Source: Nematopogon swammerdamellus
Taxonomy: Eukaryota > Arthropoda > Insecta > Lepidoptera > Adelidae
Length of the DNA stretch: 64,000 nucleotides
Assembly: GCA_946902875.1 (NCBI GenBank)
Contig: OX336340.1
Coordinates: 18,181,566-18,245,565 of the forward strand
Direction of reading: 5' to 3'
A model generated the notes under the pieces. The model did not search any database. It was not told the DNA's origin and saw nothing but the letters and a program-made list of their open reading frames with translations. The position numbers and the translations under genes are program-made. This document shows, one piece after another, positions 1 to 9,664 of this stretch. How positions within the stretch are numbered: position 1 is the stretch's first letter; the number at the start of each line of letters is the position of its first letter.

Positions 1-84
1 AAAAATTCTACTCAGTATGTAGGTATAGGTATTATAATGGCATGATTGTTTTTATGTTAAGTATGGACGCTAGGTACGTTATGG

Positions 85-165
85 GTGGATGAGTTAGAGG
101 GGCCAGAGTATATGCTCCGACCAGCAATCACCTCCGAGAAGGTGCCATACCGGTGACTTACTACA
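85..165 (-). repeat. SINE-B fragment (3' tail)
   Basis: This stretch is the reverse complement of the 3' part of the SINE-B family, seen nearly full length at 36836-37118 and 62283-62592. Shared blocks include 'gggtgg', 'gaggggcca' and 'tcacctccgagaaggt'. Only the tail survives. The flanks out to 340 are AT-rich and hold nothing else I recognise. Confidence 0.65.
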
Positions 166-405
166 TAATAAATTATAATTAGTACTAAAATAATAATTAA
201 TCGCCATCAGCGATTAAATAAAAAATAAAATAAGTACTTAGGTACACTTGTATAGAAAAGAAAAATAATTTTAATTTAATTTAATTTATGTGTTTATTAG
301 AATTAATTACAATTACAGCCAACGTCAAAACGGTATATACGTGGGGCACACTAAAAGTTTCCGGAATTAATAAGAATAAAATACTATTAAAGGTCAAAAA
401 TGAAT

Positions 406-615
406 TTATTGTTTCTCAAAATATTCTCCCTTTGCGTAAATGCACTTTTTCATACGATTAAAACAATTTTGAAAACTTTTGTGCCACTCCTCCGTGGTGA
501 CCTCAGAAACGTGTTTTTCATATTCTTCGACAGCCTCTTCTGGCGATGAAAATCGTTGACCGCGTAATTGGTTCTTAATTTTTGGGAACAGAAAAAAGTC
601 ACAAGGTGCCGTCAC
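406..615 (-). pseudogene. Mariner transposase, C-terminal end (broken)
   Basis: This is the last ~69 codons of the transposase, starting at 'APCDFFLFPKIK' and ending 'CIYAKGEYFEKQ', the usual mariner C-terminus. It overlaps the N-terminal fragment by a few bases in another frame, so the deletion junction lies at about 600-615. The region with the second and third catalytic aspartates (the HDNAR and SPDL blocks of the family) has been removed. Confidence 0.85.
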
Positions 616-1020
616 CTGTTACTATGTCCCACACCAAATTTGAAGCGCCTTTGTTGCATCTGGTAAGCATGGCATTGCACCAAGTGACGCGGTGCGTTTT
701 TTGAGCCTCGGTCAAATTGTGTGGGTTCCACCGCGAGCACAGCTTTCTCACACCCAAATGTTTGTGTAGGATTGATTGTATTTGACTCATGCCTATGTCT
801 AAGGATGCCCGAATCTCATGGTAGGTCACATGCCTGTCTGTTTCGATCATACGGCGCACAGCATCGATGTTTTTGTTGTTCACAGCGGTGGACGGGCGAC
901 CATCGCGAGATTAGTCACTGAGATTGACACGACCGCGCTTGAATTCTGCAAACCAGCAATAAATAGTCGTCTTGCATGGTGCTTCATCGCCAAAAGCAGC
1001 AGTATATATGTCGTAGCGTA
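599..1020 (-). pseudogene. Mariner transposase, N-terminal half (broken)
   Basis: This encodes part of the DNA-binding region and linker of a mariner transposase, the enzyme that cuts and pastes the element at TA sites. The frame is interrupted by a stop between the 'FKRGRVNLSD' and 'SRDGRPS' blocks (near 910). It reopens as 94 codons running into 'WDIVTGD', which holds the first catalytic aspartate. The next residue in the family should be E; here the frame goes to G-T-L and stops because of an internal deletion. The extreme N-terminus, including the first helix-turn-helix, is missing. The assignment is firm from the row of conserved blocks in the right order. Confidence 0.85.
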
Positions 1021-1030
1021 GCACCATCTA

Positions 1031-1735
1031 CAAAATTTCAGTGCTGTCGTAGCACCCTAAAAAACAACTCTACATCATAATATGTATGTACTTAATCTTA
1101 GTAAGCAGTTATGCGGTTACATGGCGCCGGGGGACTGAATTGATTTTTTTACTTAGTGGTCCCCGACGCCTTTAATTAACTAAGCGTAAATTATTTTTGT
1201 GCTTTTCAAGGGTTGATGTTGTGTCGGGGGTTTTTAAATTAGTGATTTAACTTTTATTTCAAGCTTTTTAAGAGACGTAATTTGAACTTGTAATAATTTT
1301 GTTAAGTTAGGCTAGGTTACGATGCAAGTACATACATTCAGTTTTGTAATAATTTCCGTTTATTTACTTAAAGACGTTTAGAAGTGTAATAAATTTCCAT
1401 TTTACGGTGGCGTCAAACTTATAATAACACAAGGGGTGTCAGGGGTTAAAAATAGGTGAACTCTGGCATATCACTTTATCCTTCAAACTGCCATAGTTCA
1501 TACGTTGCGCGTTGGTGTGATGGATTAAAAGTAAACCTAGTCTTGCTTATACGCGAATAATATGCTGCGGATTGCAAGGGACGGACAGATGCGGAGTCAG
1601 GCGGTGCACTCTTAATAAATTGGCTAGCGAAGCCGGCAAACAGAAAGCTTCTGGTGTCGGGAATCGGGAATCACATGACCAGTCAACGGTGTAACGAAAG
1701 AGTGGATTTCTGAAAGTGTAGTATTTTTTTTTTGT
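1031..1735. other. No gene recognised
   Basis: AT-rich sequence with no convincing reading frame or repeat relationship elsewhere in the window. Confidence 0.5.
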
Positions 1736-1965
1736 GAACCAACATGGGTGGCTGTGCCGAGAGATAAATGGTGCAGTCGACAGAGCCAAAATCACCTATT
1801 CTCGTAAAATCACGCTCAGTTAGGCGCCATGCCAGCAGATTTGCGGACTGTTGTTAGGCTGTCTATAGACTGTTAATACGACGTTTGAAGATAACCAGGT
1901 TAAAGGATTCGGGAAACACTCGCCGGAAGACTGTTCCACACCCTAGCGGTGCGATAAAGGAACGA
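1736..1965 (-). mobile_element. LINE-T 3' end (non-LTR retrotransposon), minus strand
   Basis: This is the reverse complement of the LINE 3' end found on the plus strand at 9020-9376. Both encode the C-terminal tail of a LINE ORF2, recognisable in the other copy as 'RTARVWNCLPASAFP' and 'FKRRINGLYSL'. Here the matching DNA reads through 'gactgttccacaccctagcggtgcg' in pieces, with point changes and small indels. Both copies end in the shared block 'gccatgccagcagatttgcgg'. It is a dead, 5'-truncated copy. Confidence 0.75.
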
Positions 1966-2274
1966 TTTTGGGAACCGATGGTTTCTCGAAAGCCCAATGT
2001 CAACAATAAAACGATGTTGAGTCTCTGTGCGATGACGGGTGGCAGGGATGCAAATAAAAAATAAGGGATGGAAATTGTGTAACTGAAAAGTAATAATGAT
2101 AATAGTAGACTCTAGCTAGACCATTTAATGTGTGGCAAGGGCGGACTTAATGCCTTGCGCAATTTCTTCCAGTCAATCCGGTGGACCTACAGTTATATGT
2201 AGGTACATGGAATTCGAACCTAGAAGCAGCTGGAGATGGTATGCGCGTAATTTTTTTGAAATAAAAAAAAGTTC
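1966..2274. other. No gene recognised
   Basis: The part around 2150-2200 ('atttcttccag') weakly resembles the LINE-T 3' untranslated region seen at 20940-21000. Otherwise nothing is assignable. Confidence 0.4.
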
Positions 2275-2345
2275 ATCATAAAAGCTGCCCGGATTCGAAC
2301 CTCTGACCTCTCGCAAGGGAAGGCGACGCACGCCCAGATACAAAA
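2275..2345 (-). repeat. tRNA-derived SINE fragment (family 2)
   Basis: Read on the minus strand it contains 'cttgcgagaggtcagaggttcgaatccgg' in overlapping short blocks. The part 'ggttcgaatcc' is a perfect RNA polymerase III B box. It shares the anticodon-to-T-arm segment and the 'tgatgaa' tail with the copy at 25995-26095. Confidence 0.7.
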
Positions 2346-2865
2346 CTACTCTTAATACAAAACTATAGCTTGATTATAGTTAGTTATACAATTACACCAC
2401 TACACTCTCAGAAGTCTCCACTGGTGCGTGTACATATAACATGCATTTGGGAACTTCGTGTGAACTAAATTGATATTTACGTACTCGAATGCTTAGTTGA
2501 CGCGAGCTTTTACGAGTGCGCTAGCAAATGATGTGCTTGGGAAGTTTTTTACGGTCTTGTAGTAAACTAATAGAAGCCTTTATGATTTCGTCATTTTATT
2601 GGTTCGATCGTGTTTTGTCGCAGGTTTTAGCTCGTATAGTTTAAGTCATAGGTAGACGAACCTTGGCAATCACCTGAAGTAATATTTTCATAGGAATTAT
2701 TTGAATTGGATTGAACAATAATTGTAAGAAATTCATTTTACAATAAATTATTAAAATTAATTATTAGTTATTAATTAAATTAAAATAATTTATTGATGTT
2801 AACGTTATTAATGTTATTAATAGTATTAAACATTTTAAGGGCATTTTTTCCACCTAGCTAGTGCA
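2346..2865. other. No gene recognised
   Basis: AT-rich sequence, with 2690-2835 almost entirely A and T. No coding or repeat signal that I can support. Confidence 0.5.
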
Positions 2866-3115
2866 TACATACACACATACATAAACCATTAGTTTATCCC
2901 GAAAATCGGGATAAGCAGAGTGATTGGTGTTATACTGCAAGAACTCGGGTAAATTACAGCGCAACACCGACAACCACGTTCGGCAAAACATTACGACTAG
3001 AGAACAGCTGCCAAGCAGCAAGTATGACACGAAGACAGCTCTACTGCTTGGCTGTGTAATGGCCGTGCCAATATGAGAGGTGACTAGCATGTCGCCCCTT
3101 TAGTACGACATCTTG
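2866..3115 (-). repeat. REP-A copy (divergent)
   Basis: Reverse-strand member of the REP-A family, whose best copy is 23067-23400. Shared features are the 'gtcgggata' type ending ('cgaaaatcggg' here), 'gcgcaacaccgacaaccacg', and the 'tgtcgccc' block. It is more diverged than the other copies. Confidence 0.7.
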
Positions 3116-3655
3116 TAATTGTATTTTAGCTTCCATTTTTTCCATCCAGCGTTGGTTTAGAAAATTACCCTAAATTAAAACTAAGTGTATTAATCACGAT
3201 TTGCCTACGAGACCCTAGCTGAGCGAGTCTGCGTTCGAAGATTTATTTAACGTTCGACGTTTAAGCAACAGGTTTTTCTCTTGCGAACTCTAGTCGAACT
3301 GTTCTCATTATATTGGCATGTTGTAGATATGTACTCGACTCGTCAATACTTATATGAGTTCACTGTGCTTGTTGGAACTGTTTCAACAGAGTTAATGTAG
3401 AAAAGAAAGAAATAGCGATGGTTTCTCAGTGCTTTCTTAACCTAGTCATATACCGAAATGTCAAGTTATGAATATTTTCTTTCAAAAAAGTTCAATTTGA
3501 TAACTCTCCTCGGCTTCAAACTTAAAGTAAATAAAACTATGTTTTTAATCAATTTAAAATTTTAATATGTATCTGTCTTAACTTATCTCACTTTAAAAAG
3601 ATAATAACGATTAATGCTTACACATACGAACGGACAATTCATTTATTCATTATAT
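3116..3655. other. No gene recognised
   Basis: No reading frame of note and no repeat relationship seen. Confidence 0.45.
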
Positions 3656-3742
3656 AAATGAAAAGCCGAGAATGAAGAGAAAAAATACCAACCTGGAAGT
3701 CCGCCTTAAGCCGCCAGCGCGTTACCAATTCCGCCACGGGGC
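3656..3742 (-). repeat. tRNA-derived SINE (family 1), minus strand
   Basis: On the minus strand this begins 'gccccgtggcggaattgg', an A-box-like tRNA D-arm segment. It continues to 'cttccaggttgg' and a tail 'tattttttctcttcatt'. The same tail follows the plus-strand copy at 3775-3870 and the minus-strand copy at 37968-38085. Confidence 0.7.
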
Positions 3743-3774
3743 CGATGACGTATCTCTCTCAATTTTCGTACAGT

Positions 3775-3870
3775 TACTTGCATCTTCTCTAGTAGTATGT
3801 CGCATCTCCTGCAGTTCCAGGTTCGAATCCTGTCGGGACGTATTTTTCTTTCTCTTCATTTATCTTATGA
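3775..3870 (+). repeat. tRNA-derived SINE (family 1), plus strand
   Basis: This contains 'aggttcgaatcctg', a perfect B box, followed by 'tcgggacgtatttttcttt' and 'ctcttcattt', the family 1 tail. It lies head to head with the minus-strand copy at 3656-3742, forming a large inverted repeat. Confidence 0.7.
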
Positions 3871-3895
3871 ATAAATATAAAAAGCGAGTACATGC

Positions 3896-4138
3896 TTAGT
3901 AGAGTGTTTTCATTTTACGAAGACACGAGGGGTACAAGGTAGGAAGTGGTTCGAGAGGCGACCGCGCGGGGCACAGTAGAGAACGAACTCGGTGCCCGGT
4001 CGGTACACACGTTCTACAAGTCTCCGCATCGCTCCGTCGAACCGAGTCGTTCCCTAAATCCCTACTGGGCTCCGCGCGGTCTCACACCACTTCCTACTAT
4101 ACCCCTCGTGCCTTCGTAAAATGAAAACACTCTACTAA
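3896..4138. mobile_element. Foldback MITE, copy 1
   Basis: A ~240-bp element whose two halves are long inverted repeats. The left end is 'agtagagtgttttcatttta' and the right end is its reverse complement. Inner blocks 'cgaggggta', 'aggaagtggt' and 'ccgcgcgg' recur inverted on the right. A second copy of the same family lies at 27800-28025. No coding capacity, so any movement would need a transposase from elsewhere. The superfamily is not determined because the target duplication is ambiguous. Confidence 0.85.
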
Positions 4139-4139
4139 C

Positions 4140-4164
4140 ATATATATATATATATATATATATA
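4140..4164. repeat. (TA)n microsatellite
   Basis: Uninterrupted TA dinucleotide run immediately beside the foldback MITE. Confidence 0.95.
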
Positions 4165-4825
4165 AAATACAATACGGAACCGACAATTTATTGGGCACGC
4201 TCATAATATATAATTTTTTTTATGAAAATATTTGAATGACAACACATTGTACGAATCCCTCTCGCTTCACTTCGTCCTTCAAGCAGTTTCGAAAATTGGG
4301 CAAGTACAATTCATCGACGGAAGCGTGTTGAAAACATTTCAAAATGTATGTGCCTAAGTTACAAAATAAATAAAAATAATTTTGGTTATTTATTATTCTC
4401 TGCTTGTCTTCGCCGACTTGGAATCATTAAAAAGGACGATACAATAGAACCAATTTTAATGTTAGTTACAAATCATTTTTCGGAATCCGGCTCCGTTTGT
4501 TCATTATGCTTGTACGTTTGTTTTGTTATCACATGTTTTTCTTGGATATCGGATATACCTAAGGGCTGTATCCGATATCCAACTAAATATTCAACATGAA
4601 ACTTTGCCCGATAAAAAAACATTGATTGACTGAATAAAATAGATTTTGTCCCTGTCTCTACTGAATCTAATGAAATTCCTAAAAGAAATAAACACATAAA
4701 ATATTATATTTTAAAAATAATATTTTATATGTATAAAAGGAATTTGTCATTATCGGCCGGAAATGATTAGAAATTGTTCCTTAGAATTATATCAAATGAT
4801 GAAAATATACTTCAGTCTACAATAA
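4165..4825. other. No gene; one small perfect hairpin
   Basis: No supported gene. At 4542-4582 the sequence 'ttggatatcggata' is followed 13 bases later by its exact inverse, giving a 14-bp perfect stem. Its origin is unknown; it may be a MITE core. Confidence 0.6.
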
Positions 4826-4915
4826 AAAGTGACTAAAGGCGGACTAAAAACCTAAAGGCATCATCTAACTGTCATGCGACTGGGATTTTGGGTAAGGTAG
4901 ATAGATGGGTAGCGC
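4826..4915 (-). mobile_element. LINE-M 3' untranslated fragment, minus strand
   Basis: Reverse complement of the LINE 3' end at 39340-39470 and 30895-31010. Shared blocks include 'aaggcggact', 'aggcat' and 'ggtagatagatgggtag'. Confidence 0.65.
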
Positions 4916-4947
4916 GTAATTAATGAAAAAAAAGTAATAATAACATA

Positions 4948-5118
4948 CAGTACCCGGCAGTAAATAATGAACATCGAACTTTAGAAAGAGACAATCCGGT
5001 TGTAGAGCGTCGTCCCTGTCGCACGAAATCGCACACCTCTGTGCGACAGGGACAACTCTCTACAACCGGATTGTCTGCTTCGAAAGCTCGATTTTCATTA
5101 TTTACTAAAGAGTTACTG
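4948..5118. mobile_element. Foldback MITE with TA flanks (Tc1/mariner type)
   Basis: Both ends read 'cagta', then 'agtaaataatgaa', then 'gacaatccggttgtagag' when read inward from each side. The two central arms contain 'ccctgtcgcac' and its inverse around a ~17-base loop. It is flanked by TA on both sides, which fits the TA duplication of Tc1/mariner transposons. About 171 bp, non-coding. Confidence 0.8.
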
Positions 5119-5500
5119 TACTTACTGATTTAAAATAATAATATAATCACATTTATTTATTTATCATTGGTGTATACAGAATTGCAGAATTGCATACGCA
5201 TTGAGAAGCTCGTTGGAGCGAGTGAGACGAATCGTGAGAAATTACTGATAGCGATGAATTGCTAATAGAGAATAGCCCAGCTGGACCCTTGTAAAGTTGG
5301 TCAGGTGTCTGTCCGTCCGTCCGTGTCCGTCTGTAGCTCCTACTAAACGGCTTGAGCGATCATCTTGAAACAAAGGAGGTTTATAATTTTCCTCTAGGCA
5401 GCTAATTTAATAAATTTACTAGCTAAATAATAATCATATTATCCCCATTGGGAAACAGATGTGACGTTTCGTGTTTACGTATAAACAATTATAAATTACA
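5119..5500. other. Unassigned; simple 'gtcc' repeats
   Basis: Includes a 'tgtctgtccgtccgtccg' run at about 5309-5335. Runs like this are common in interspersed repeats of moths and butterflies. No gene seen. Confidence 0.5.
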
Positions 5501-5736
5501 AGCTGTGCCCGCGGCTCCGCCCGCTCTCATATTTCACTTCACTGCTAACCTCATAAGCCATTTAGCGTGATAGTAAGTACCCTATAGTTGATGGGAAGAA
5601 TCAAGCTATCCGTAGAATTTTGTTTTATTAAAATCGGTTCAGTGGTTCTCGAGTTATAAGCGGACAGACAGACATACACTCAGACACTCAGACAGAAAGC
5701 AGACGTTGGATTTTATTATAGGTAAGGAAGGAAGGA
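5501..5736 (+). repeat. REP-D copy 1
   Basis: Nearly identical to 9438-9664. It begins 'agctgtgcccgcggctccgc', continues through 'cctatagttgatggg', 'aaaatcggtt' and 'gttataagcggacagacag', and ends 'tattataggtaaggaagg'. Diverged relatives are at 40996-41250, 43503-43725 and 63065-63545. The class of element is not known to me. Confidence 0.85.
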
Positions 5737-6390
5737 TAAGGATTTGTCTGCATTCTGAGCCACTACTGACTGACACATACAAATAATGTAGTAATTCATT
5801 TGAATAAGAAATATTTTCGCCAATTTAAACAATAATGAAGTTTTTATGTATACTAAAAATAATTCATTGATCGGTTAATCAATGTGCTTTCTGTACAATG
5901 AGGCGAACGGAACCGGAAGCGAACGCTCTCTCGATATGGCCACTTACCATTATTGTATTAGCTCTTCGTCTCGACTTGATCGAGGTAAAGTTGGATAATG
6001 TAGTTACTGCAAGGGTCTCCCCCTCCTGCCTGACGCCCCGGTCAGTAACTTGATTACTTGGCTCGTGCGGCTGACCGGCCATGAAGCCTTGCGCTTTTTT
6101 ACAAGCTTTATATTTATCATGCTTTTGGTATACGTACATACATTGAACTATTTTGTTTTTTAATGTTCAAATGTTCTACATAAAAATATATGTTTTTTGA
6201 GAAAATGTGCTTCCATTACTGATTCAAGAAAATTATAAATAGACAGCCAGTTTTTTTTTATAGACAGCCGGCACGGGTCGCACGTTACGGAACCCTAAAA
6301 CACGCTAAATAGCTAATACATCTCGATAATATTGAAATATTCGATGAATTTTTATTGAAGCTAAGAATCCGAAGGTTGAATTTATATTTA
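5737..6390. other. No gene recognised
   Basis: Ordinary AT-rich DNA; 6255-6300 ('cggaaccctaaaa') resembles an end of the REP-E family. Confidence 0.45.
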
Positions 6391-6394
6391 GTAT

Positions 6395-6660
6395 TTTAGG
6401 TTTCCGAACTCCATACGGAAGCAAATTACTAAGCCTACGCCGTCTGTGTTGTCTGCCCTAGTGTTGTGTCTTTGGAATCGGTTGTCAATTTCACAGAATA
6501 TATTGTGTTATTATGGCGGATACAACAAGAAATAATAAAACATTGCCAATAATAAAAAAATTAGGGGGTTCTCATACAAGAAACATGTTTTCCAACGTCT
6601 TTTTTGTGGTTTGGAAACCTCGATGGGCTAGTCCGACTCGCACTTGGCCGGTTTTTTTAT
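6395..6660 (+). repeat. REP-E copy
   Basis: Starts 'tttaggtttccgaactccat', includes 'aattactaagcctacgccgt', and ends 'cgactcgcacttggccggtt'. The same order of blocks occurs at 50242-50523. The terminal 'ggccaagtgcgagtcg' sequence (in reverse) is a signature I associate with a very common lepidopteran repeat. Confidence 0.8.
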
Positions 6661-7364
6661 TATTTGATTTTTTTGTTGATTTATGTGTATTTTTTGAATA
6701 ATTAGCAAATAAAGTAAAAACCAATATCTAAATGTAAAAACCAAAACACCTCCGCGGTGCGCAAATGTCACTTCTGTGGTTACGATTTTTATCAGGAAAT
6801 CTGCCAAACAGGAATCATTGCGTATTGTGTATAGACCCGCGCGCCGTTTGCGGGGAAGGACGCGGCGCGTCCCTAACAGGCGCAATTCCGCGCGTATTTT
6901 TTTCTCTCCCTTTTATTCAAAGAGGCCGTGGTTATGATTGTTTTATTTCCACTTTGATACACACTTTGTTTTTCCATCTACTTTGGACGCGTTCTGAAAC
7001 GGAAAACTTGGCGAGTATTTCTTTACTTTGTAGCTCCGCCGCCGAGTCTGACGGCGCGGAGATGTTTATCTTATTTATATATTTTTTTTCGAAATAAAAC
7101 ACCAAAGAAACTGACGTCCAGTAGGACAACAGTAAAGTTCTTTGCAACAATTTCAAAGAATGATTTAATGAGTATTTATTTTAAGAACCTATTTCTTATC
7201 TTAAGTAGATAACTAATTTCTAAGATGGATCTTTCGGTAAAATATAAAACTGATATTTAGCGTTAAATTAGCTCGATGTTTCGAACAGTTTAGATTCATA
7301 ACTAAGAACGAATTGTTAATTTATTTCTGAAAGGAGCACATACAAATAATAAAAAAAAAATATT
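6661..7364. other. No gene recognised
   Basis: Contains short open frames on both strands that overlap each other and show no family resemblance. Confidence 0.5.
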
Positions 7365-7756
7365 GTCAGCCTCGGTATCTCAGTGGTGCGGTTGGTCGAC
7401 TGTCAATCGTGATCATAAGTACACCTGGGCGAGATCCGAATGACGGGTGACCGCTCGTCCGTTGGAGGCTGACCGTGGTTCGGATTCCACGTAAAACTGT
7501 AGGTCCCTTCCCTTCCTGCCATACTAGATGCGCTAGATGCTATTGTTTAACCCGCCCGGGTTGATACCATCGCACTGAATGAACAGTGCGGTGTTCTGTC
7601 GAAACGGCTATATAAATAGGTCGTGTTTTCCGCCCAGTTCAGTGTAGTCCGCACGACCGAAAGGAAGCACAAACATGGCACCTAGTTCACCAAAGTGTTG
7701 ACATCACGGATGTTGTAGGTGATGAAGCAAACCGTATCAGTTTCCATAAAAAAAAT
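7365..7756 (+). repeat. 5S-SINE (5S rRNA-derived SINE), best full-length copy
   Basis: The first 109 bases resemble 5S rRNA. 'gtcagcctc' at 7365-7373 is an exact inverse of 'gaggctgac' at 7465-7473, matching 5S helix I. The middle 'gatcataagtac' corresponds to the 5S 'gatcaccgaagttaagca' region, and 'gacgggtgaccgct' to the 5S C box. The body follows ('gtaaaactgtaggtcccttc', 'gggttgataccatcgcactg', 'atggcacctagttcacc'). The tail is 'tttccataaaaaaaa'. The length of ~392 bp is typical of a SINE. It would be transcribed by RNA polymerase III from the internal 5S-type promoter. Confidence 0.82.
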
Positions 7757-8690
7757 TAACCTTTATACAGAGACCTCGGTGTACTATTGGTTAACCACTT
7801 GCACTACTGAAAACAGTTATTATTAATTGTGAGTTCAATAATTATGTACTTACATATATCCGTACAATCAGATCGCATGATTGATGATTGTATTGAGAGG
7901 TAACAAGTAAGAAACGAAAGTCGTCACGACAAGCATGTTTCCTCGAGCGTACGCTATTCCTTCCAGTCGCCAACTTAACGGCGCGTCATAACCCACATAT
8001 TTATTAGCCGTTAACATACTTTTTTGCCTTTTTATAGTTAGCATTGTTCGCAGAACTCCTAAAAAGACCGACGGAAATCCGATGTTTATGTCGGCCACTA
8101 AAGTCTTATTACGATTCATATAAATAAGTAACCGGGAGAGGATAAAGGAAGGTTTATTGCGAAATTTTATTATAATATTCTAATCGTCGAGCACGACCGC
8201 ATTAATCCGCGTAAAAAAGTTGAGACGTTACAGCCAACTATAATATTTTACGATGTCTTACTTCGATTGTTCGTTTTGCGTGTTATTTTTTTGTGGGACG
8301 AGACGTGCGAATTAGTTTCGGAAGGAAGGGGGCGGGAGGGGGACGCGCGAGAGGGACGTCGTCGTCGGCAGGAGTGGGCGGGGAGCGGGGAGGGCGGACG
8401 GAGTCAGAAGCGATATTGTGAAAATGGAAAAGCGATTAACGTTGGATTGGGAACATCGGACTGGGGGGGAAGTTTTGTTTGCGTCTCGCTAGTCCGCGAC
8501 ACGGCGTCCCCCCGCGTCCCCCCCTCACCTCGGCCGCCCCCTACGCAGCGATTTCACTCGATGTTTTTGAGCGGTTCTGCGGTGAATATTTTTGTGGGTC
8601 GCGCCCCAATGTCTTTTTATTTTGTGCCTGAATATTCTTGTACTCCGTTTTCAGTCTAATGAAGATTGCCTATTTCTCGGTACATCGAGC
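7757..8690. other. Unique DNA with a GC-rich island
   Basis: 8310-8560 is unusually GC-rich and rich in CpG for this window. The long plus-strand frame across it is low-complexity (G, R, P, S) and I do not regard it as coding. Possible regulatory DNA. Confidence 0.4.
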
Positions 8691-8727
8691 CTATATATAA
8701 TACATTCTTGGCCCATATATACTACTC

Positions 8728-8870
8728 CTTTACCAGGCCTGTATGGCATTCGAAACCCCCGCTTACGACCGAATGTCCATGGGCGTCGTTAGACAACTCA
8801 TGGGTGGCTCGGCGCCACATCTCACCTCGTCTCTGTATGCTATGTATCTACATTTGTTTTACTAATGTCT
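8728..8870 (+). mobile_element. LINE-C 3' end
   Basis: Carries the LINE-C block 'cgaccgaatgtccatgggcg' followed by 'tcgttagacaactcatgggtggctcggcgcc' in pieces. Copies with the same order are at 30170-30372, 34368-34540, 36228-36395 (minus) and 60421-60560. Confidence 0.75.
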
Positions 8871-8984
8871 TATTTTTATATTGAGAGACAATCATAGAAT
8901 GCAACTTATTCAAATCTACTTTATACACAACAACTCATTATCACACTCAAATCTTTACTACTATCTAATTACATTTCACTAAGT

Positions 8985-9376
8985 ATATTGATCGACCCTC
9001 AAGCATCCAAAGGCTGACGGAATGAAATCTCAGAGGGTCAGTTCGCCTTTGCACATCATTGTCGCACGCACCGCTAGAGTGTGGAACTGTCTTCCGGCGA
9101 GTGCATTTCCTAAATCCTTTAACCTGTGTGTCTTCAAGCGTCGTATTAACGGGCTATACAGCCTAGCAACAGTCCGCAAATCTGCTGGCATGGCACCTAA
9201 CTGAGCGTGGTATCGCGAGCAGAGGTGATTTTGGCTCTGTCGACTGGACCATTGGTCTCTCGGCACAGCCACCCATGCTGGTTTACATAAAAACAAATAA
9301 TAATTATGTAAATATTGTATTGTACTTGTTTCTGTAAAATGTTTTTTGGAGCAATAAAACATGTTCTATCTATCTG
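8985..9376 (+). mobile_element. LINE-T 3' end (ORF2 tail and 3' UTR)
   Basis: A 60-codon frame at 9022-9204 encodes the C-terminal tail of a non-LTR reverse transcriptase, with 'VARTARVWNCLPASAFP' and 'FKRRINGLYSL'. Jockey/CR1-type LINEs end with this kind of 'R-T-A-R-x-W-N-x-L-P' motif. A 3' UTR follows, ending in 'gcaataaaacatg' and 'tctatctatctga'. The same tail occurs reversed at 20866-21010, and the coding end reversed at 1736-1965. Confidence 0.8.
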
Positions 9377-9437
9377 ACATTCTCATACAGTTACTTAGAG
9401 TTTTTAACGTATTTTCTTTCGCCAATATACTTACACA

Positions 9438-9664
9438 AGCTGTGCCCGCGGCTCCGCCCGCTCTCATATTTCACTTCACTGCTAACCTCATAAGCTATTT
9501 AGCGTGATAGTAAATAGCCTATAGTTGATGGGAAGAATCAAGCTATCCGTAGAATTTTGTTTTATTAAAATCGGTTTAGTGGTTCTCGAGTTATAAGCGG
9601 ACAGACAGACACTCAGACAGACAGAAAGCAGACGTTGGATTTTATTATAGGTAAGGAAGGAAGG
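9438..9664 (+). repeat. REP-D copy 2
   Basis: Differs from 5501-5736 by only a few substitutions (for example 'agctattt' against 'agccattt') and a shorter 'cagacactcagac' run. The two copies are therefore young or recently converted. Confidence 0.85.

Larger units (their letters stand above)
341..1030 (-). mobile_element. Decayed, internally deleted mariner-family transposon
   Basis: Two minus-strand reading frames together give the beginning and end of a mariner transposase. Reading from 1030 downward there is a 'WFAEFKRG' block (end of the second helix-turn-helix), then 'DGRPSTAV', 'IDAVRRMIE', 'LCSRWNPHNL', and the first catalytic-aspartate block 'IVTGD'. The sequence then jumps to 'APCDFFLFPK' and the C-terminal 'KCIYAKGEYFE'. 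Terminal inverted repeats were not identified with confidence. The element cannot make an active transposase. Confidence 0.85.

Noticed and set aside
7365..7473. Possible genuine 5S rRNA gene
   Set aside because: It is shorter and diverged from 5S rRNA, and is fused to a SINE body and A-rich tail found at many sites.
7868..8119. 83-codon minus-strand frame ('LSWRLEGIAYARG')
   Set aside because: It gave a vague impression of familiarity, but I could not name a family, and there is no supporting context.
8267..8659. 130-codon plus-strand frame
   Set aside because: Low-complexity G/R/P/S composition follows from a GC-rich island; no domain and no splice signals.
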